Shown piece after piece: positions 12,586-23,766 of a DNA stretch of 64,000 nucleotides. A model generated the notes under the pieces. It did no database searches. It had not been told where the DNA came from and saw only the letters and a program-made list of their open reading frames with translations. Each line of letters starts with the position of its first letter. Positions within the stretch are counted from its first letter, which is position 1. The stretch covers positions 1 to 64,000 of the forward strand of contig CANKZU010000012.1 of the NCBI GenBank assembly GCA_947488615.1. Reading direction: 5' to 3'. The DNA comes from an uncultured Aurantimonas sp. Its GTDB lineage: Bacteria; Pseudomonadota; Alphaproteobacteria; Rhizobiales; Rhizobiaceae. The translations under genes were made by a program, and so were the position numbers.

Positions 12586-13668
12586 TCAGCCGTTCGATGC
12601 CAACAGGAAGTCCGGCAGGGTATTGCCTTCGCCATCGCTGGTTTCCGCCGCCGCTTCGTCGGGCTTTTTCTTGCGCGGCCGGCCGGGCCGGCGCTTCACG
12701 GGTGCTTCGCCTTCCGTCTCCGGTGCCTTCACCCCCTGATCCGGGGTGACGGCATCCTCGACCTTGCGGGCTTCAACCGGCGCGCCTTCGTTATTCGGAC
12801 GGGTTTCGCTCGCGTCGACCGCTTCGTCGCCCTCGCGGTTCCGGCGCGGCCTGCCCCGGCGACGCGGCGGCCGTTCCGCCTGCGCGTCAGGCTGTGATTC
12901 GCCGGCCGTACCCGGTGCGCCGTTTGACGCTTCCGACGAACGCTCGTCACGGGTGCGCTCGCCGTCATTGCGCTGGTGGCGGCCGCTGTCGCCTTGTTCG
13001 GAGTTCTCGCGTCCGATCACCGGCTGCGGGCCGGTGCCGTCCGCCTGAACCCTGTCCCGGCGATCGCGGTTCCTGTCGCGATTGCCATCACGGTTGCCGT
13101 CGCGACCCCGATTGCCGTCCCGGTCGCGATTGCTGTCGCGATCTCGGTTGCCGTCACGATCACGGTTGCCGTCGCGGTCGCGGTTGCCATCGCGGTTGTC
13201 GCGAGCGTTCTCCCGATCGCGGTTGCCATCCCGATCCCGGTCACGATTGCTATCGCGATCACGAAAACCATCGCGGCCATCGCGATCGCCGTCCTGCTGA
13301 CGATGATCGTTGCGCTCGCCGCGATCGCCCGAATTATCCTGCGAATCGTCGTCCTCATCGGACTCGTCACGGGAATCGCGATCGTCGCGCTGTTGCGGGA
13401 ATTGTGCCTGAGCGGCCGCGACAATACGATTGTAGTGTTCGGCATGCTGCAGATAGTTCTCAGCCATCACCCGGTCGCCGGCCCCCGAAGCATCGCGCGC
13501 GAGCGTCGTGTATTTCTCCGCGACATGCTGGGCCGTGCCCCTGATCTTCACATCCGGGCCGTTCGACTCGTAACTGCGCGAGAGCGGATTAGGACCTTTC
13601 CGTCCGCGGCCGCGCATACGGTTTTTCTGCTGTCCTGGCCTCATGAACTTCCTGTCTATTGGATGCAC
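12586..13668 (-). CDS. DUF4167 domain-containing protein with RDGNRDRD low-complexity repeat region
   Basis: MRPGQQKNRMRGRGRKGPNPLSRSYESNGPDVKIRGTAQHVAEKYTTLARDA conserved N-terminus; long Arg/Asp/Asn/Gly repeat. Confidence 0.88.
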   Translation of the reverse strand: MHPIDRKFMRPGQQKNRMRGRGRKGPNPLSRSYESNGPDVKIRGTAQHVAEKYTTLARDASGAGDRVMAENYLQHAEHYNRIVAAAQAQFPQQRDDRDSRDESDEDDDSQDNSGDRGERNDHRQQDGDRDGRDGFRDRDSNRDRDRDGNRDRENARDNRDGNRDRDGNRDRDGNRDRDSNRDRDGNRGRDGNRDGNRDRNRDRRDRVQADGTGPQPVIGRENSEQGDSGRHQRNDGERTRDERSSEASNGAPGTAGESQPDAQAERPPRRRGRPRRNREGDEAVDASETRPNNEGAPVEARKVEDAVTPDQGVKAPETEGEAPVKRRPGRPRKKKPDEAAAETSDGEGNTLPDFLLASNG

Positions 13669-13956
13669 CGGTCGCGCCGGTATGGCCTACTGCCTCAGAG
13701 CGCACGATGCGCGCCCGCACGAATTTAGCTCCGCCGCAGCAAAGCCAACATAAAGAGGTTAAAATCGGTTGTGCCTGGCGATACCCTCACGCCGGCTTGA
13801 CGGACGACCTACCAGTCATCTCGAGCGTCCTATGGCTGCCGTCGAGCGGCACCTAAAGGAACTGCCCCCTCGGATGTTCCGTACTGGCCGCGACCCTAGA
13901 GGGTAACGCGCGCCGTAACAAGTGCCTTTTCAATAATTAAGCCGGAGAACATCAGA

Positions 13957-14880
13957 TCAAAGCGCGATCCCCTCCCGCTCTGATTGCGGTTTCTCGGCTC
14001 GACCAAAACCCAGGACGCGAACCACACCGGAAAAATCGCGTGTGGAAACCTCCAGGCGCAACCCTTGCGATGCAAATATCGCTGTCACTTCGTCTTCCTG
14101 CCCAATACCGATCTCGACGATCACGCGGCCATCGGGCCGCAACACGGCGCCGAGTCCCGCCGCGATCGCGCGATAGGCATCCAGCCCATCCGGCCCACCG
14201 TCCAAGGCCACCAGCGGATCGTGCTCTCGGACCTCAACCGTGAGGGACGGGATATCGCCACTCCGGATGTAGGGGGGATTCGATAGAACCAGATCAAGCG
14301 GGCCGCCGGCCGCCGCGAGATAGTTCGACAGGACAGGCAGCATCCTGTCGGCAACGCCCGCCGCCTCGGCGTTGCGACAGGCCGTCGCCAGCGCGCCGGC
14401 CGAAATATCGATCGCCAGTGCCCGCGCTTGGGGAAACAGCGCCAGCAGCGAGACGGCGATGACGCCGGAGCCCGTCCCGATATCGGCGAAGCGACAGTCC
14501 CCGCGTCGGTCGATAATTGCGGACATCGCCTTGCGCGCCTCATCGACGAGGATTTCCGTGTCCGGTCGCGGCTCCAGGGTTTCCGGAGAGAGTTCGAACT
14601 CTTGCTCGTAGAAGGCGCGCCGACCGAGTATGCGGTGAACGGGCTCTCCCGCGAGGCGCCTGGTAAGGCGTGATTCGAGGCAGGCCGCCGCCCCGCTCAT
14701 TACAATCATGTCGGACGCCGAATGAACCTCTCCCAACGGCAGACCCGCGCACTCGGCGACGAGCAGGCGCGCGTCGAACTCGGGCGTTGCCGATCCGGCC
14801 GCACGGAGGCGCCGGGTGGCGTGCCGCAGCAACGGGCCCAGCCTGTCGGCCGCCTCAGTCATCCACGCCGACGGCGGCAA
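13957..14880 (-). CDS. prmC: peptide chain release factor N(5)-glutamine methyltransferase
   Basis: [14 protein letters not shown] and NPPY motif ([12 protein letters not shown]); adjacent to prfA. Confidence 0.95.
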   Translation of the reverse strand: MPPSAWMTEAADRLGPLLRHATRRLRAAGSATPEFDARLLVAECAGLPLGEVHSASDMIVMSGAAACLESRLTRRLAGEPVHRILGRRAFYEQEFELSPETLEPRPDTEILVDEARKAMSAIIDRRGDCRFADIGTGSGVIAVSLLALFPQARALAIDISAGALATACRNAEAAGVADRMLPVLSNYLAAAGGPLDLVLSNPPYIRSGDIPSLTVEVREHDPLVALDGGPDGLDAYRAIAAGLGAVLRPDGRVIVEIGIGQEDEVTAIFASQGLRLEVSTRDFSGVVRVLGFGRAEKPQSEREGIAL

Positions 14881-15934
14881 GCTGGTGAGCCTGGTGGTCG
14901 GCGACCAGGGCTCCGACCAGTTCGTCCATCTCGCCCTCGATCACGCGATCGAGCTTGTAAAGGGTCAGATTGATGCGGTGGTCGGTCACCCGGCCTTGCG
15001 GAAAATTGTAGGTGCGGATGCGCTCGGAGCGATCGCCGCTGCCGACCTGTCCCTTGCGCGCGGCCGAGCGCTCGTCGTCGGCCTTCTGGCGTTCGAGATC
15101 GAAAAGGCGCGCCTTGAGCACTTGCATCGCCCGCGCCCGGTTCTGGTGTTGCGACTTTTCCGACGACGTCACGACGATGCCGGTCGGCAGATGGGTGATG
15201 CGAACAGCAGAATCGGTGGTGTTGACGTGCTGGCCGCCGGCCCCCGAGGCGCGCATCGTGTCGATGCGGATATCCTCTGTGCGAACATCGACGTCGATGT
15301 CTTCCGCCTCCGGCAGGACGGCAACGGTCGCGGCCGAGGTATGGATTCGGCCGCCCGATTCGGTGTCGGGAACACGCTGCACCCGGTGCACGCCCGATTC
15401 GAACTTCAGCCGCGAGAACACGCCGGCGCCCTGGATCGAGGCGATCACCTCCCGGTAGCCGCCGACCTCACCCTCGCTCGCCGAGAGGAGCTCCACCTTC
15501 CAGCGGTTCAACTCGGCATAACGCTGGTACATGCGAAACAGGTCGCCGGCGAAGAGTCCCGCCTCGGACCCGCCGGTGCCCGCGCGGATTTCGAGGATGA
15601 CGCCTTTTTCGTCCGCGGCGTCCTTGGGCAGCAGCAGGAGACGGATCTCGTCCGTGAGTTCATCGAGACGCAGCTTCAATTCGTCGATCTCGATCTCGGC
15701 GAGGTCGCGCATCTCGCGATCGGCGGTCGGGTCGTCCAGCAGCGAGCGGGAATCGGCGAGTTCCCGTTCCACCTTGCGATAAGAGCGGATCGCCGCGACC
15801 ACCGCCTCGAGGCCGGAATATTCCGCGGCGAGCTTGGAATAGACGTCGTGAGCCGGCCCTTTGGCCATCTCGTTCTCAAGATGACCGAAACGGGCCAGGA
15901 TCTCATCAAGGGTCGAATTCGGCAGCGTCGCCAT
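14855..15934 (-). CDS. prfA: peptide chain release factor 1
   Basis: GGQ motif in [30 protein letters not shown]1-length protein. Confidence 0.97.
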   Translation of the reverse strand: MATLPNSTLDEILARFGHLENEMAKGPAHDVYSKLAAEYSGLEAVVAAIRSYRKVERELADSRSLLDDPTADREMRDLAEIEIDELKLRLDELTDEIRLLLLPKDAADEKGVILEIRAGTGGSEAGLFAGDLFRMYQRYAELNRWKVELLSASEGEVGGYREVIASIQGAGVFSRLKFESGVHRVQRVPDTESGGRIHTSAATVAVLPEAEDIDVDVRTEDIRIDTMRASGAGGQHVNTTDSAVRITHLPTGIVVTSSEKSQHQNRARAMQVLKARLFDLERQKADDERSAARKGQVGSGDRSERIRTYNFPQGRVTDHRINLTLYKLDRVIEGEMDELVGALVADHQAHQLAAVGVDD

Positions 15935-16021
15935 AATGTCCTGAAGCTGATGTCAAAGTGAGTGGATCGCGGCGTCAGCCGCGGCGAAAAGGCGAGCCGA
16001 GCCGCCGATCACTGCGGTCCG

Positions 16022-18283
16022 CTAATATGAGATCCCATTGGCTTCCGCGAAATCGACGAGAAGCTGTCGCGGGCTGGCCGCCAGTTGGCCGCCGTTGAGT
16101 TGCTGCGCCAGCGCCCCGGAAAGCTTGTCCGTCTGCAGTTCGACGATCATCGCCTTCACCGGACCGATCGAGGGCGGTGCCATGGATATGGAGCGGAAGC
16201 CGAGTCCAATCAACGCCATCGCCGAGAGCGGCTGACCGGCCATCTCGCCGCACAGCGTCACCGGGACGTCGTGACGCCGCCCGGCATCGACGATCGACTT
16301 CAGCGCCCGCAGGAACGGCGCCGACAAATCGTCGAAGCGCGTGGCGACGCGCGCATTCCCCCGATCGACGGCATTGAAGAACTGGAACAGATCGTTCGAA
16401 CCGACGGACACGAAATCGAGCAATTCCATCAGCTCGTCGAGCTGGAACAAGAGCCCCGGAACCTCGATCATCGCGCCCACCTTCAGCCGCTTCGGCATGA
16501 CATGGCCGAAGCGCGTCAAGTGTTTGAACTCGCGGCTGATCATCTCGCGCGCCTGCCGCAGCTCCGAGACCTCCGTCACCATCGGGAACATCACGCGCAG
16601 TTCGCGCCCGGCAGCCGCCTTGAGCAACGCCCGCAGCTGAGTGCGCATCAAGCCCGGACGATCGAGGGCAAGCCGCAGCGCCCGGTAGCCCAGCGCCGGG
16701 TTTTCCTCCGGCGACTGGCTGAGATAGGGCAACACCTTGTCGCCGCCGACATCCAGCGTGCGAAACGTCACCGGCCGGCCATTCGCAGCATCGAGGACCG
16801 CCGAATAGAGCCGTTCCTGATCGCGCGCACGCGGCATCGTCGAAGCGACCATGAACTGGAGTTCGGTGCGGAAAAGGCCGATGCCTTCCGCGCCCGCCGC
16901 GTCGAGTTGGGGCAGGTCGACGAGAAGGCCGGCGTTCATCTGCAGGCTGATCGGCACGCCGTCCTTGGTCTCGGTCGGCACATCGCGCAGCGAATGATAG
17001 CGTTCCTGGCGCTTGGCCCGGAATGTCACCTTGTCGGAATAGAGCGCCTCGAGCTCCGGCCGCGGCCGGAGATGAACGCTGCCGTCCTCGCCGTCGACGA
17101 TGATCGAATCGCGGTTCTCCGACATCGAGACCGCGCCCTTCACCTGGCCGACCACCGGAATTCCCAGCGCTCGCGCCACGATGACGACGTGGCTGGTCGC
17201 CGCGCCCTCTTCCAGCACCAGCCCGCGAATGTCGTCCCGGCGATAGTCGAGCAGTTCCGCCGCGCCCATCGAACGCGCGACGATGATGGCGTCGGCATTG
17301 TCCGTGCCGGCGTGGTCGTCGCGGCCGATCAGCTGGCGCAGCAACCGGTTGGCGAGATCGTCGAAATCATGCAGCCGCTCGCGAATATACGGATCGGTCA
17401 TGTGCATCATGCGGGCCCGCATGTCCGACTGCACCTTCTCGACGGCGGCTTCCGCCGTCAGTCCGTTGCGCACGGCCTCCTCAAGCCGACGTACCCAGCC
17501 GCGATCATGGGCGAACATGCGGTAGGCCTCGAGAACGGCCCGGTGCTCGCCCTCGCCGGCCACGTCCCGGCGCGACAGCATGTTCTCGATCGACACCCTG
17601 AGGACGCTGAGCGCCTTGTCGAGGCGTTCGACCTCCGCGTCCATGTCCTCGTTGAACAGGTTGGTGACGACGACCCGCGGCTCGTGCAGAACCACCTTGC
17701 CCAGACCGATGCCGTCCGACAGGGCAACGCCATCGAAGCTGACCGGCCGCGACAGGTCGAGCGCGACGCCTGGGCGTTGCAAGCCCTCCAGACTGCCGGC
17801 CGCGATCATCTCGGCGACGACCATCGCCACCGTCTCCAGCGCTTCGGACTCCTCGTCGCGATAGATCCGCGCGGATTTGTTCTGGACGACGAGCACGCCG
17901 AGGGTCCGCCCAGCGCGCAGGATCGGCACGCCGAGGAAGGAGTGGTAAACTTCTTCCCCGGTCTCCGGCAGATAGGTGAAGGCGGGGTGTTTCTGCGCCT
18001 CGGACAGGTTCAGCGGCCGTGCCGTCGCCGCGATCGTGCCGACGAGGCCCTCGCCGAGCTTGAGTTGGGCGAGGTGGACGGCGCCCGGATTGAGACCCTC
18101 GGTGGCATAGAGTTCCAGCACCGCGTCGGCGCGCAGCACGTAGAGCGAGCAAACCTCGGCCACCATGTTCTGTGCGATGGAGCGGACGATCTGGTCCAGG
18201 CGCACTTGCGCGTCGAGAGGCTCGGCCATGAGCTCCCGGATGCGGCGCATGAGGACGCGCGGACCTGACATGTCGCTTCTCAA
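16022..18283 (-). CDS. ptsP: phosphoenolpyruvate--protein phosphotransferase PtsP (GAF domain + EI), nitrogen PTS
   Basis: N-terminal GAF; VLEEGAATSHVVIVARALGIPVVG and GIGLFRTELQFM EI motifs. Confidence 0.96.
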   Translation of the reverse strand: MRSDMSGPRVLMRRIRELMAEPLDAQVRLDQIVRSIAQNMVAEVCSLYVLRADAVLELYATEGLNPGAVHLAQLKLGEGLVGTIAATARPLNLSEAQKHPAFTYLPETGEEVYHSFLGVPILRAGRTLGVLVVQNKSARIYRDEESEALETVAMVVAEMIAAGSLEGLQRPGVALDLSRPVSFDGVALSDGIGLGKVVLHEPRVVVTNLFNEDMDAEVERLDKALSVLRVSIENMLSRRDVAGEGEHRAVLEAYRMFAHDRGWVRRLEEAVRNGLTAEAAVEKVQSDMRARMMHMTDPYIRERLHDFDDLANRLLRQLIGRDDHAGTDNADAIIVARSMGAAELLDYRRDDIRGLVLEEGAATSHVVIVARALGIPVVGQVKGAVSMSENRDSIIVDGEDGSVHLRPRPELEALYSDKVTFRAKRQERYHSLRDVPTETKDGVPISLQMNAGLLVDLPQLDAAGAEGIGLFRTELQFMVASTMPRARDQERLYSAVLDAANGRPVTFRTLDVGGDKVLPYLSQSPEENPALGYRALRLALDRPGLMRTQLRALLKAAAGRELRVMFPMVTEVSELRQAREMISREFKHLTRFGHVMPKRLKVGAMIEVPGLLFQLDELMELLDFVSVGSNDLFQFFNAVDRGNARVATRFDDLSAPFLRALKSIVDAGRRHDVPVTLCGEMAGQPLSAMALIGLGFRSISMAPPSIGPVKAMIVELQTDKLSGALAQQLNGGQLAASPRQLLVDFAEANGISY

Positions 18284-18472
18284 CTACGCGGTCTTCCGTT
18301 TCACGGGCCGCTATGGTGCCGCAACCGGTTCAATCCGGTTACGGCACGGCCTGTCCCTACAAGATCACATACTCAGCTTCACTGAGAAACCCACCGGGCA
18401 ATGACACGCCATCGCCCGGAAAAACATGTCGTGGCGCGCCTCTCGACGACACGAGGGCATCGCCCCACGACA

Positions 18473-19726
18473 TTACCCCTTGTCGAGGCCATATACCGAA
18501 TGCAGCGCGCGAACCGCGAGTTCGGTGTAATCGCCATCGATCAGGATCGAGATCTTGATCTCGGATGTGGTGATGGCGCGAATGTTGACGCCGCGATCCG
18601 CCAGCGCCTTGAACGCCGTGGCGGCAACGCCTGTATGGCTGCGCATACCGACCCCGATGACGGAGACTTTGGTCAATCCCTGTTCGCTCTGGATCGTATC
18701 GTAGCGCATCTCCGCCTTGGCCTTGTCGAGCACGGCGGTGGCCTTGCCCAGATCGCCGGCTGGGACCGTGAAGGTCATGTCCGTCGAGGCGCCCGATTCG
18801 GAGATGTTCTGGACGATCATGTCGACGTTGACGCCGGCCTCGGCGAGCGGCCCGAAGATCGCGGCCGCGACACCCGGCTGGTCGGCGACCCGCCGCAGCG
18901 AAATCTGTGCTTCGTCCCTAGCGTAGGCGATCCCTGTGACGACCTGCTGTTCCACGATTTCATCCTCGTCGCAAATAAGCGTTCCCGGCGGGTTGTCGAA
19001 ATCGCCCATGCCGGGCGCGTCCGGGTCGTCGAAAGACGACCGCACGAAGGTGCGCACCTTGTGCACCATGGCGAGTTCGACGGAACGGACCTGTAGCACC
19101 TTGGCGCCGAGCGAGGCCATTTCCAGCATTTCCTCGAAGGAGATGCGGGCCATGCGCCGCGCCTTCGGCTCGATTCGCGGATCGGTGGTGTAGACCCCAT
19201 CGACATCGGTATAGATGTCGCAGCGGTCGGCGCCCAGCGCCGCGGCCACGGCCACGGCGGATGTATCCGAGCCGCCGCGGCCGAGCGTGGCGATGCGGTT
19301 GTCCGGCGCGATCCCCTGAAAACCTGCGATCACCGCCACCTGGTTGTCCTCGAAACGCCGGATGATGTCGGACGCGTCGATCTCCTGGATGCGCGCCGCG
19401 CCATGGGCGCCGTCGGTCTGGATGGCGATCTGCCAGCCCTGCCAGGAGCGGGCGTTGATCCCCATCGCCTGGAGTGTGATCGCGAGGATGCCGGCCGTCA
19501 CCTGCTCGCCCGAGGCAACGACGGCGTCGTATTCGCGCGCGTCATGGATCGGCGAGGCCTCGCGGCACCAGCCGACGAGCTCATTGGTCCGACCGGCCAT
19601 GGCGGAGACGACGACGGCGACGTCGTGGCCCGCGTCGACCTCACGTTTGACATGCCGCGCGACGTTGCGGATGCGATCGATGTCGGCGACGGAGGTTCCG
19701 CCGAATTTGAGGACGAGACGGGCCAT
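18473..19726 (-). CDS. lysC: aspartate kinase
   Basis: [24 protein letters not shown]-terminal ACT domains. Confidence 0.97.
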   Translation of the reverse strand: MARLVLKFGGTSVADIDRIRNVARHVKREVDAGHDVAVVVSAMAGRTNELVGWCREASPIHDAREYDAVVASGEQVTAGILAITLQAMGINARSWQGWQIAIQTDGAHGAARIQEIDASDIIRRFEDNQVAVIAGFQGIAPDNRIATLGRGGSDTSAVAVAAALGADRCDIYTDVDGVYTTDPRIEPKARRMARISFEEMLEMASLGAKVLQVRSVELAMVHKVRTFVRSSFDDPDAPGMGDFDNPPGTLICDEDEIVEQQVVTGIAYARDEAQISLRRVADQPGVAAAIFGPLAEAGVNVDMIVQNISESGASTDMTFTVPAGDLGKATAVLDKAKAEMRYDTIQSEQGLTKVSVIGVGMRSHTGVAATAFKALADRGVNIRAITTSEIKISILIDGDYTELAVRALHSVYGLDKG

Positions 19727-19952
19727 GAAAACGGGTTCGTTGTCTTGGGGGACCGAGCCCCAGGGGGGCCGATCGGTGGCAGGTGCGGCGAACGCTTGTC
19801 ACGGCGCGTTCTTGAAATGCCCAGTAAGGGTTAAGCGGGCGTTCCCTAGCCGATGCGGCCCGCAACTGCAATCGGGGGAGTCGTTTGGAACGTTGCTGGT
19901 TTGCGCGGCCCCCGCAGGGAGCAGGGGCCAGCGCGCCGGGTTCGACCGCGCC

Positions 19953-20573
19953 TCATCCCCGGCTTTCTCGCGCATGGTCCGAGGCAACGCGCTTTGGTCC
20001 CGCATCGAAGGCGAGAGCCACATAGCGAGCGTTGCGGTAATGAACTTGCAGCCGCCAGCGCCGACGCATGAAACGGTTGGCTATCCTAGTGGCGCGCGCC
20101 GGCAAGGTGGCCGCATCGTCGAACGGGACGATGTGATGGAGGAGGACGATTCGGCCGCCAGCTGCGATCGCCTGTTCGAGCGCCAGCAGACAATGCCGCA
20201 GGGCCTCCGGCGACAAATAGTAGAGCACTTCCGAGACCACGATCAGATCGAATGGCCCTTTCGGCATCGCGTCCGGCAGCACGGCCTGCACGAATTTCAC
20301 CGTGTCTCGCCCACGATTGCGGCGCCGGGCAATGTCCAGGGCGGTCGCCGAACCGTCCGTCGCAGTCAGGCGCAGGCACCGGTCAGCCAATGCCGCCGTG
20401 GTTTCGCCATTGGCGCAACCGAGTTCCAGCCCTCTGCCGTAGCAGCGCGAGCCGCAAGCCCTCAGCAGCACGCCGCGCTTGTAGTGCTCGAACGGCGCCT
20501 CTGCATAGCGCCAGGGGTCCGGATCGGCGGCGAACAGGGCCTCGAACCCGGCGACGTCGATCACCTTTCGCAT
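19953..20573 (-). CDS. class I SAM-dependent methyltransferase, NodS-like
   Basis: [27 protein letters not shown]...[19 protein letters not shown]; DPWxY-E-K signature resembles the NodS family. Confidence 0.8.
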   Translation of the reverse strand: MRKVIDVAGFEALFAADPDPWRYAEAPFEHYKRGVLLRACGSRCYGRGLELGCANGETTAALADRCLRLTATDGSATALDIARRRNRGRDTVKFVQAVLPDAMPKGPFDLIVVSEVLYYLSPEALRHCLLALEQAIAAGGRIVLLHHIVPFDDAATLPARATRIANRFMRRRWRLQVHYRNARYVALAFDAGPKRVASDHARESRG

Positions 20574-21289
20574 GGCTGCCAGTAGATCTCTTCAGGACCG
20601 GTCAGCCGGGCGATGGTCGCGGCGGTCAGCCGGAAGCCGTCTGGGTCGTCGACGATCAGCTCGCTCGTCTGCGAGACATGCGCGGCCACGGCCAACCGCT
20701 TGGCCGCCTGATAGGGTGTGATGTCGAGGCGCCGTTCGACCATTTCCCCCGCCCGGGGCCGATCGTCCGCCGCGCCCAGTTCGTCGAGCCAGATCGCGTA
20801 TTCAAGCTGCAAGGGCTGCTGGGCCGCCGTCGCCAGGGCCGCGGTCACCAGCCCCCAGCTGTCGCGATGATCCCGGTGCGGGTCGCGCCGCCAGGGCAGG
20901 AGGACGAGGTCAGGCCGGAAATCTTTGATGATCTCCACCACCTTGCTCTTGGCTTCGCGCCAAAGCGCGGTGCCCCCGGTCGGCATATCGGCGTCCCGCA
21001 AACGCAGAAAGCTGCGCGGATGTTCGCCGGCGCCGAGGCGTTCCAAGGCGTTCGACGCTTCGACTTCACGCTGAGCCGCCAATCGCTCCCGGGACCATGT
21101 GGCGGAGCCGGGATGCGACGCGCCGCCGTCTGTGACAAAGATCGTGTGGGTCTGCCGCCCGCGCGCCGCGAAGCGGGCAATCGCTCCGCCGCAGCCAAGC
21201 GATTCGTCGTCGGGATGCGGTGCGACGACGAGGACCCGCTCGGCTGCGAACGCCTGTGGTGATCCCGTGTCGGTCATGTCCGCCGCCAC
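20561..21289 (-). CDS. PIG-L family deacetylase
   Basis: [20 protein letters not shown]... and [12 protein letters not shown] metal-binding motifs. Confidence 0.92.
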   Translation of the reverse strand: MAADMTDTGSPQAFAAERVLVVAPHPDDESLGCGGAIARFAARGRQTHTIFVTDGGASHPGSATWSRERLAAQREVEASNALERLGAGEHPRSFLRLRDADMPTGGTALWREAKSKVVEIIKDFRPDLVLLPWRRDPHRDHRDSWGLVTAALATAAQQPLQLEYAIWLDELGAADDRPRAGEMVERRLDITPYQAAKRLAVAAHVSQTSELIVDDPDGFRLTAATIARLTGPEEIYWQPCER

Positions 21290-22365
21290 GAGCCGGGATG
21301 CCAGGCGCCCGTCGCCATTGCTTCGCCAAGGGCACGGAGCGCGCCATCCGGGTTCGGCTGACGCAGATAGGTCCGCAGATCGCGGACCAGACGTTCCAAT
21401 GGATGCGGCGCATTGAAGCCCGCGGCTCCAACGGCCCGTTCCGCCGTTTCCAGCACCAGCAATGCGTTGGCCTCAACCGCCGACCGAGTCGCATTGGCAT
21501 AGGCCAGAAGTGCCTTTGCGGACCCCTCGTCCTCCGGCGCCCTCTCGGCGGCATCCCAGACCCCGGCGGCCCGATCAATCCAGCCATAGCCCGACTCGAC
21601 GGCGATTCCCATGCGCGCCAGGCGATGCAATTGGTAGGGGTCGCCGGCCCGCCCGGTGCTGGTCAGATGGGCCTGCGCGGCATCGAGTACCGCATGCATT
21701 CCGCCGACATGCACAGCGGCGAAGCGGATCGCGCCCCCGCTGAACCACGGCTCCTGGACATAGTCGTCCGGCTGCCCGAGGACGTGATCGGCGTCGGCGG
21801 ACACACCGGTCAGGTCGATGATGTGACTGCCCGAAGCGCGCATGCCGAGCGGACGCCACCAGGAGCGGTCGACCAACGCGGCGTCGAGCGGCGCCACCAT
21901 CATCTGGCGACCTCCCGTCGTCGGCATCGTCACGATGGCCTGAGACAAGCCGTCGACGCCGGACGCGTAGTTCTTCTTGCCGGCGTAGCATCCCTCTTGG
22001 AGCCGCAGCGGATCGGTGGGCGCGTCGGTGTTCCAGACACCGAACAACTCCCCCTTCTGAGCCTTGGCGCGATACGCCGCCGCCTGTTCTGGCGTCCCGT
22101 AGCGACAGACCAGCAGCAACGCGTTGGCATGCCCCTCGAAAATCCGGCCGGTGCTGAGATCGCCACGGCCGATCGCTGCCAGCAGCCGCAGCAGTGACGC
22201 CGATTCGCCACAGCCAATCGGCGGTCGGGTGGAGTAGCCGCGCGACGCCAGCACCGCGAATGCCTCATGCGGAAACTCACCGTCGCGGTCTCGCGCGGCG
22301 GCAAGGGCGGCGAGGCGATCCGACAGTTCCTCCAGTCGAGCCCTCTCGTACGGATCATGCCGCAC
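21274..22365 (-). CDS. acyl-CoA dehydrogenase-like flavoprotein
   Basis: 363 aa; LGMRASGSHIIDLTGVSADADHVLG and C-terminal LVRDLRTYLRQPNPDGAL typical of the ACAD fold. Confidence 0.8.
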   Translation of the reverse strand: MRHDPYERARLEELSDRLAALAAARDRDGEFPHEAFAVLASRGYSTRPPIGCGESASLLRLLAAIGRGDLSTGRIFEGHANALLLVCRYGTPEQAAAYRAKAQKGELFGVWNTDAPTDPLRLQEGCYAGKKNYASGVDGLSQAIVTMPTTGGRQMMVAPLDAALVDRSWWRPLGMRASGSHIIDLTGVSADADHVLGQPDDYVQEPWFSGGAIRFAAVHVGGMHAVLDAAQAHLTSTGRAGDPYQLHRLARMGIAVESGYGWIDRAAGVWDAAERAPEDEGSAKALLAYANATRSAVEANALLVLETAERAVGAAGFNAPHPLERLVRDLRTYLRQPNPDGALRALGEAMATGAWHPGSWRRT

Positions 22366-23578
22366 GGGACGCGCCCCCGAAACGTCGGACTAGCCCGTCG
22401 AGTTCGTCGATCGCCGCCCGGACCGGAACGGTCGGAGTCGCGTCGGGCGCCTCGGGCGCGAAGCGTTCCACTAGTTCCTCCGGCGATCGCGGCTGCCCGA
22501 ACGAATCGTGGAGATCCGCCGGCAGGATGGAAAGACCCATGGCGGCGGTGGCGAGCGACGCCGCATCGCAGTCACCGAGCGTCCGCAACAGTCGGCGCCG
22601 CCGCGCGCGTTCGAGTATCGCCGTTGGAGCCTCCACCAGGTGCGGATCGCCGGCTTCCGTCGCCGTGACCCATTGCTTCAGACAGTCCGCCATCCCGCCA
22701 ACTGCCCGACCGGACAGACGCGCCGAGACCTCGACGACGACCTCAGGCGCGTGCCGCACCTTGAAGCCCCTTGCCCGGACATTCGTTACAAACGCAAGGT
22801 CCTCCCTGCGAGGCAACGCCGGCAGCCCACCCACCAGATCATACACCTCGGCCCGCACCGCAAGGCTTGCACCGGTGTGGTCGTGATGGCGCGGCCACGG
22901 ATCATGTGGCAGCGGGTCGACGATCGCGGTCAGCTGGTCGCTCAACATGGCAAACTCTTGCTGATCGCGCGCGCGGCGGAGAAACGCCGGGCCAAGCGAG
23001 GCCTCCTCGTCCGCATTGCCGATCAGGCGTCCTCCGACAAGATCGGCGCCTTGGGAGATCGCAGCCAGATTGGCGTCGATCCAGTTGTGCGCCGGCACCG
23101 CGTCGGCGTCGGTCGTCAGCAGCACCCCACGCTCGCCCGGAGGGCAAAGCGCGCGCGCCGTGTCCAATGCGAGCCGCCGCGCCGAGCCGGCATGGGCGTC
23201 CGCCGGTTCGAATGCGACGGTCACCGCATGAAGATCGATGCCCTCGTGCTTTTCCGCCTCGCGCCGAGCCGCTCCAAGCGAGTCGTCGCGACAATTGTTC
23301 AAGATCAGCACGACATCCAGCCGGCCACCGCCACACATGAACCAGGTCTGCTTGGCCAAAGCGTTGATCAGGCCCGGAAGCCGCTCGGCCTCGTCGCGCG
23401 CCGGGACAGCGATCAAGGGGTAAAGATCAAAGGCCGGTCGAGCCGGAACGAGCGTCGGCGCTGCCCAACGATGAGGGAGGGTTGACGCCGGACGCCTGAA
23501 GTTCGGCGCACCGGACCCTGATGGATCGTCGATAGCCGCTACGTCCGGGAACTTTGCGATTTCTGTCTTGCGAAACAT
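22355..23578 (-). CDS. glycosyltransferase family 2
   Basis: LIAVPARDEAERLPGLINALAKQ..., TTDADAVPAHNWIDANLAAI (DxD-like), LPRREDLAFVTNVRARGFKV; start taken at MFRKTEI. Confidence 0.85.
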   Translation of the reverse strand: MFRKTEIAKFPDVAAIDDPSGSGAPNFRRPASTLPHRWAAPTLVPARPAFDLYPLIAVPARDEAERLPGLINALAKQTWFMCGGGRLDVVLILNNCRDDSLGAARREAEKHEGIDLHAVTVAFEPADAHAGSARRLALDTARALCPPGERGVLLTTDADAVPAHNWIDANLAAISQGADLVGGRLIGNADEEASLGPAFLRRARDQQEFAMLSDQLTAIVDPLPHDPWPRHHDHTGASLAVRAEVYDLVGGLPALPRREDLAFVTNVRARGFKVRHAPEVVVEVSARLSGRAVGGMADCLKQWVTATEAGDPHLVEAPTAILERARRRRLLRTLGDCDAASLATAAMGLSILPADLHDSFGQPRSPEELVERFAPEAPDATPTVPVRAAIDELDGLVRRFGGASRAA

Positions 23579-23766
23579 CTTGATTTGCCGCCGAGGCTGG
23601 AACCGAAGCTCAAACACCAAGGCCGGTGCTCGCGTTCCCGTCACGCTTGAGCCAAATCGTTACCCGGCTTGCGACCCATGCCTACTGTCATGGCGCGCCC
23701 GGCGCGCCCACGGCGCCCAAGCGTCGCCTGCCCCCGGTACTCGACCGGCGGGCGGCCGACAGCCGT

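Noticed and set aside
13030-13310. Possible CRISPR-like short repeats
   Set aside because: In-frame coding microrepeats with no unique spacers of constant length and no cas genes; protein low-complexity region.
12976-13728. 250-aa very hydrophobic ORF (VAIAVAVAITVAV...) suggesting a membrane protein
   Set aside because: Arises from the reverse complement of the RDGNRDRD repeats in the DUF4167 gene; no independent evidence.
16085-18268. 727-aa plus-strand ORF antisense to ptsP
   Set aside because: ptsP is unambiguous on the minus strand; no recognisable domain in the antisense product.
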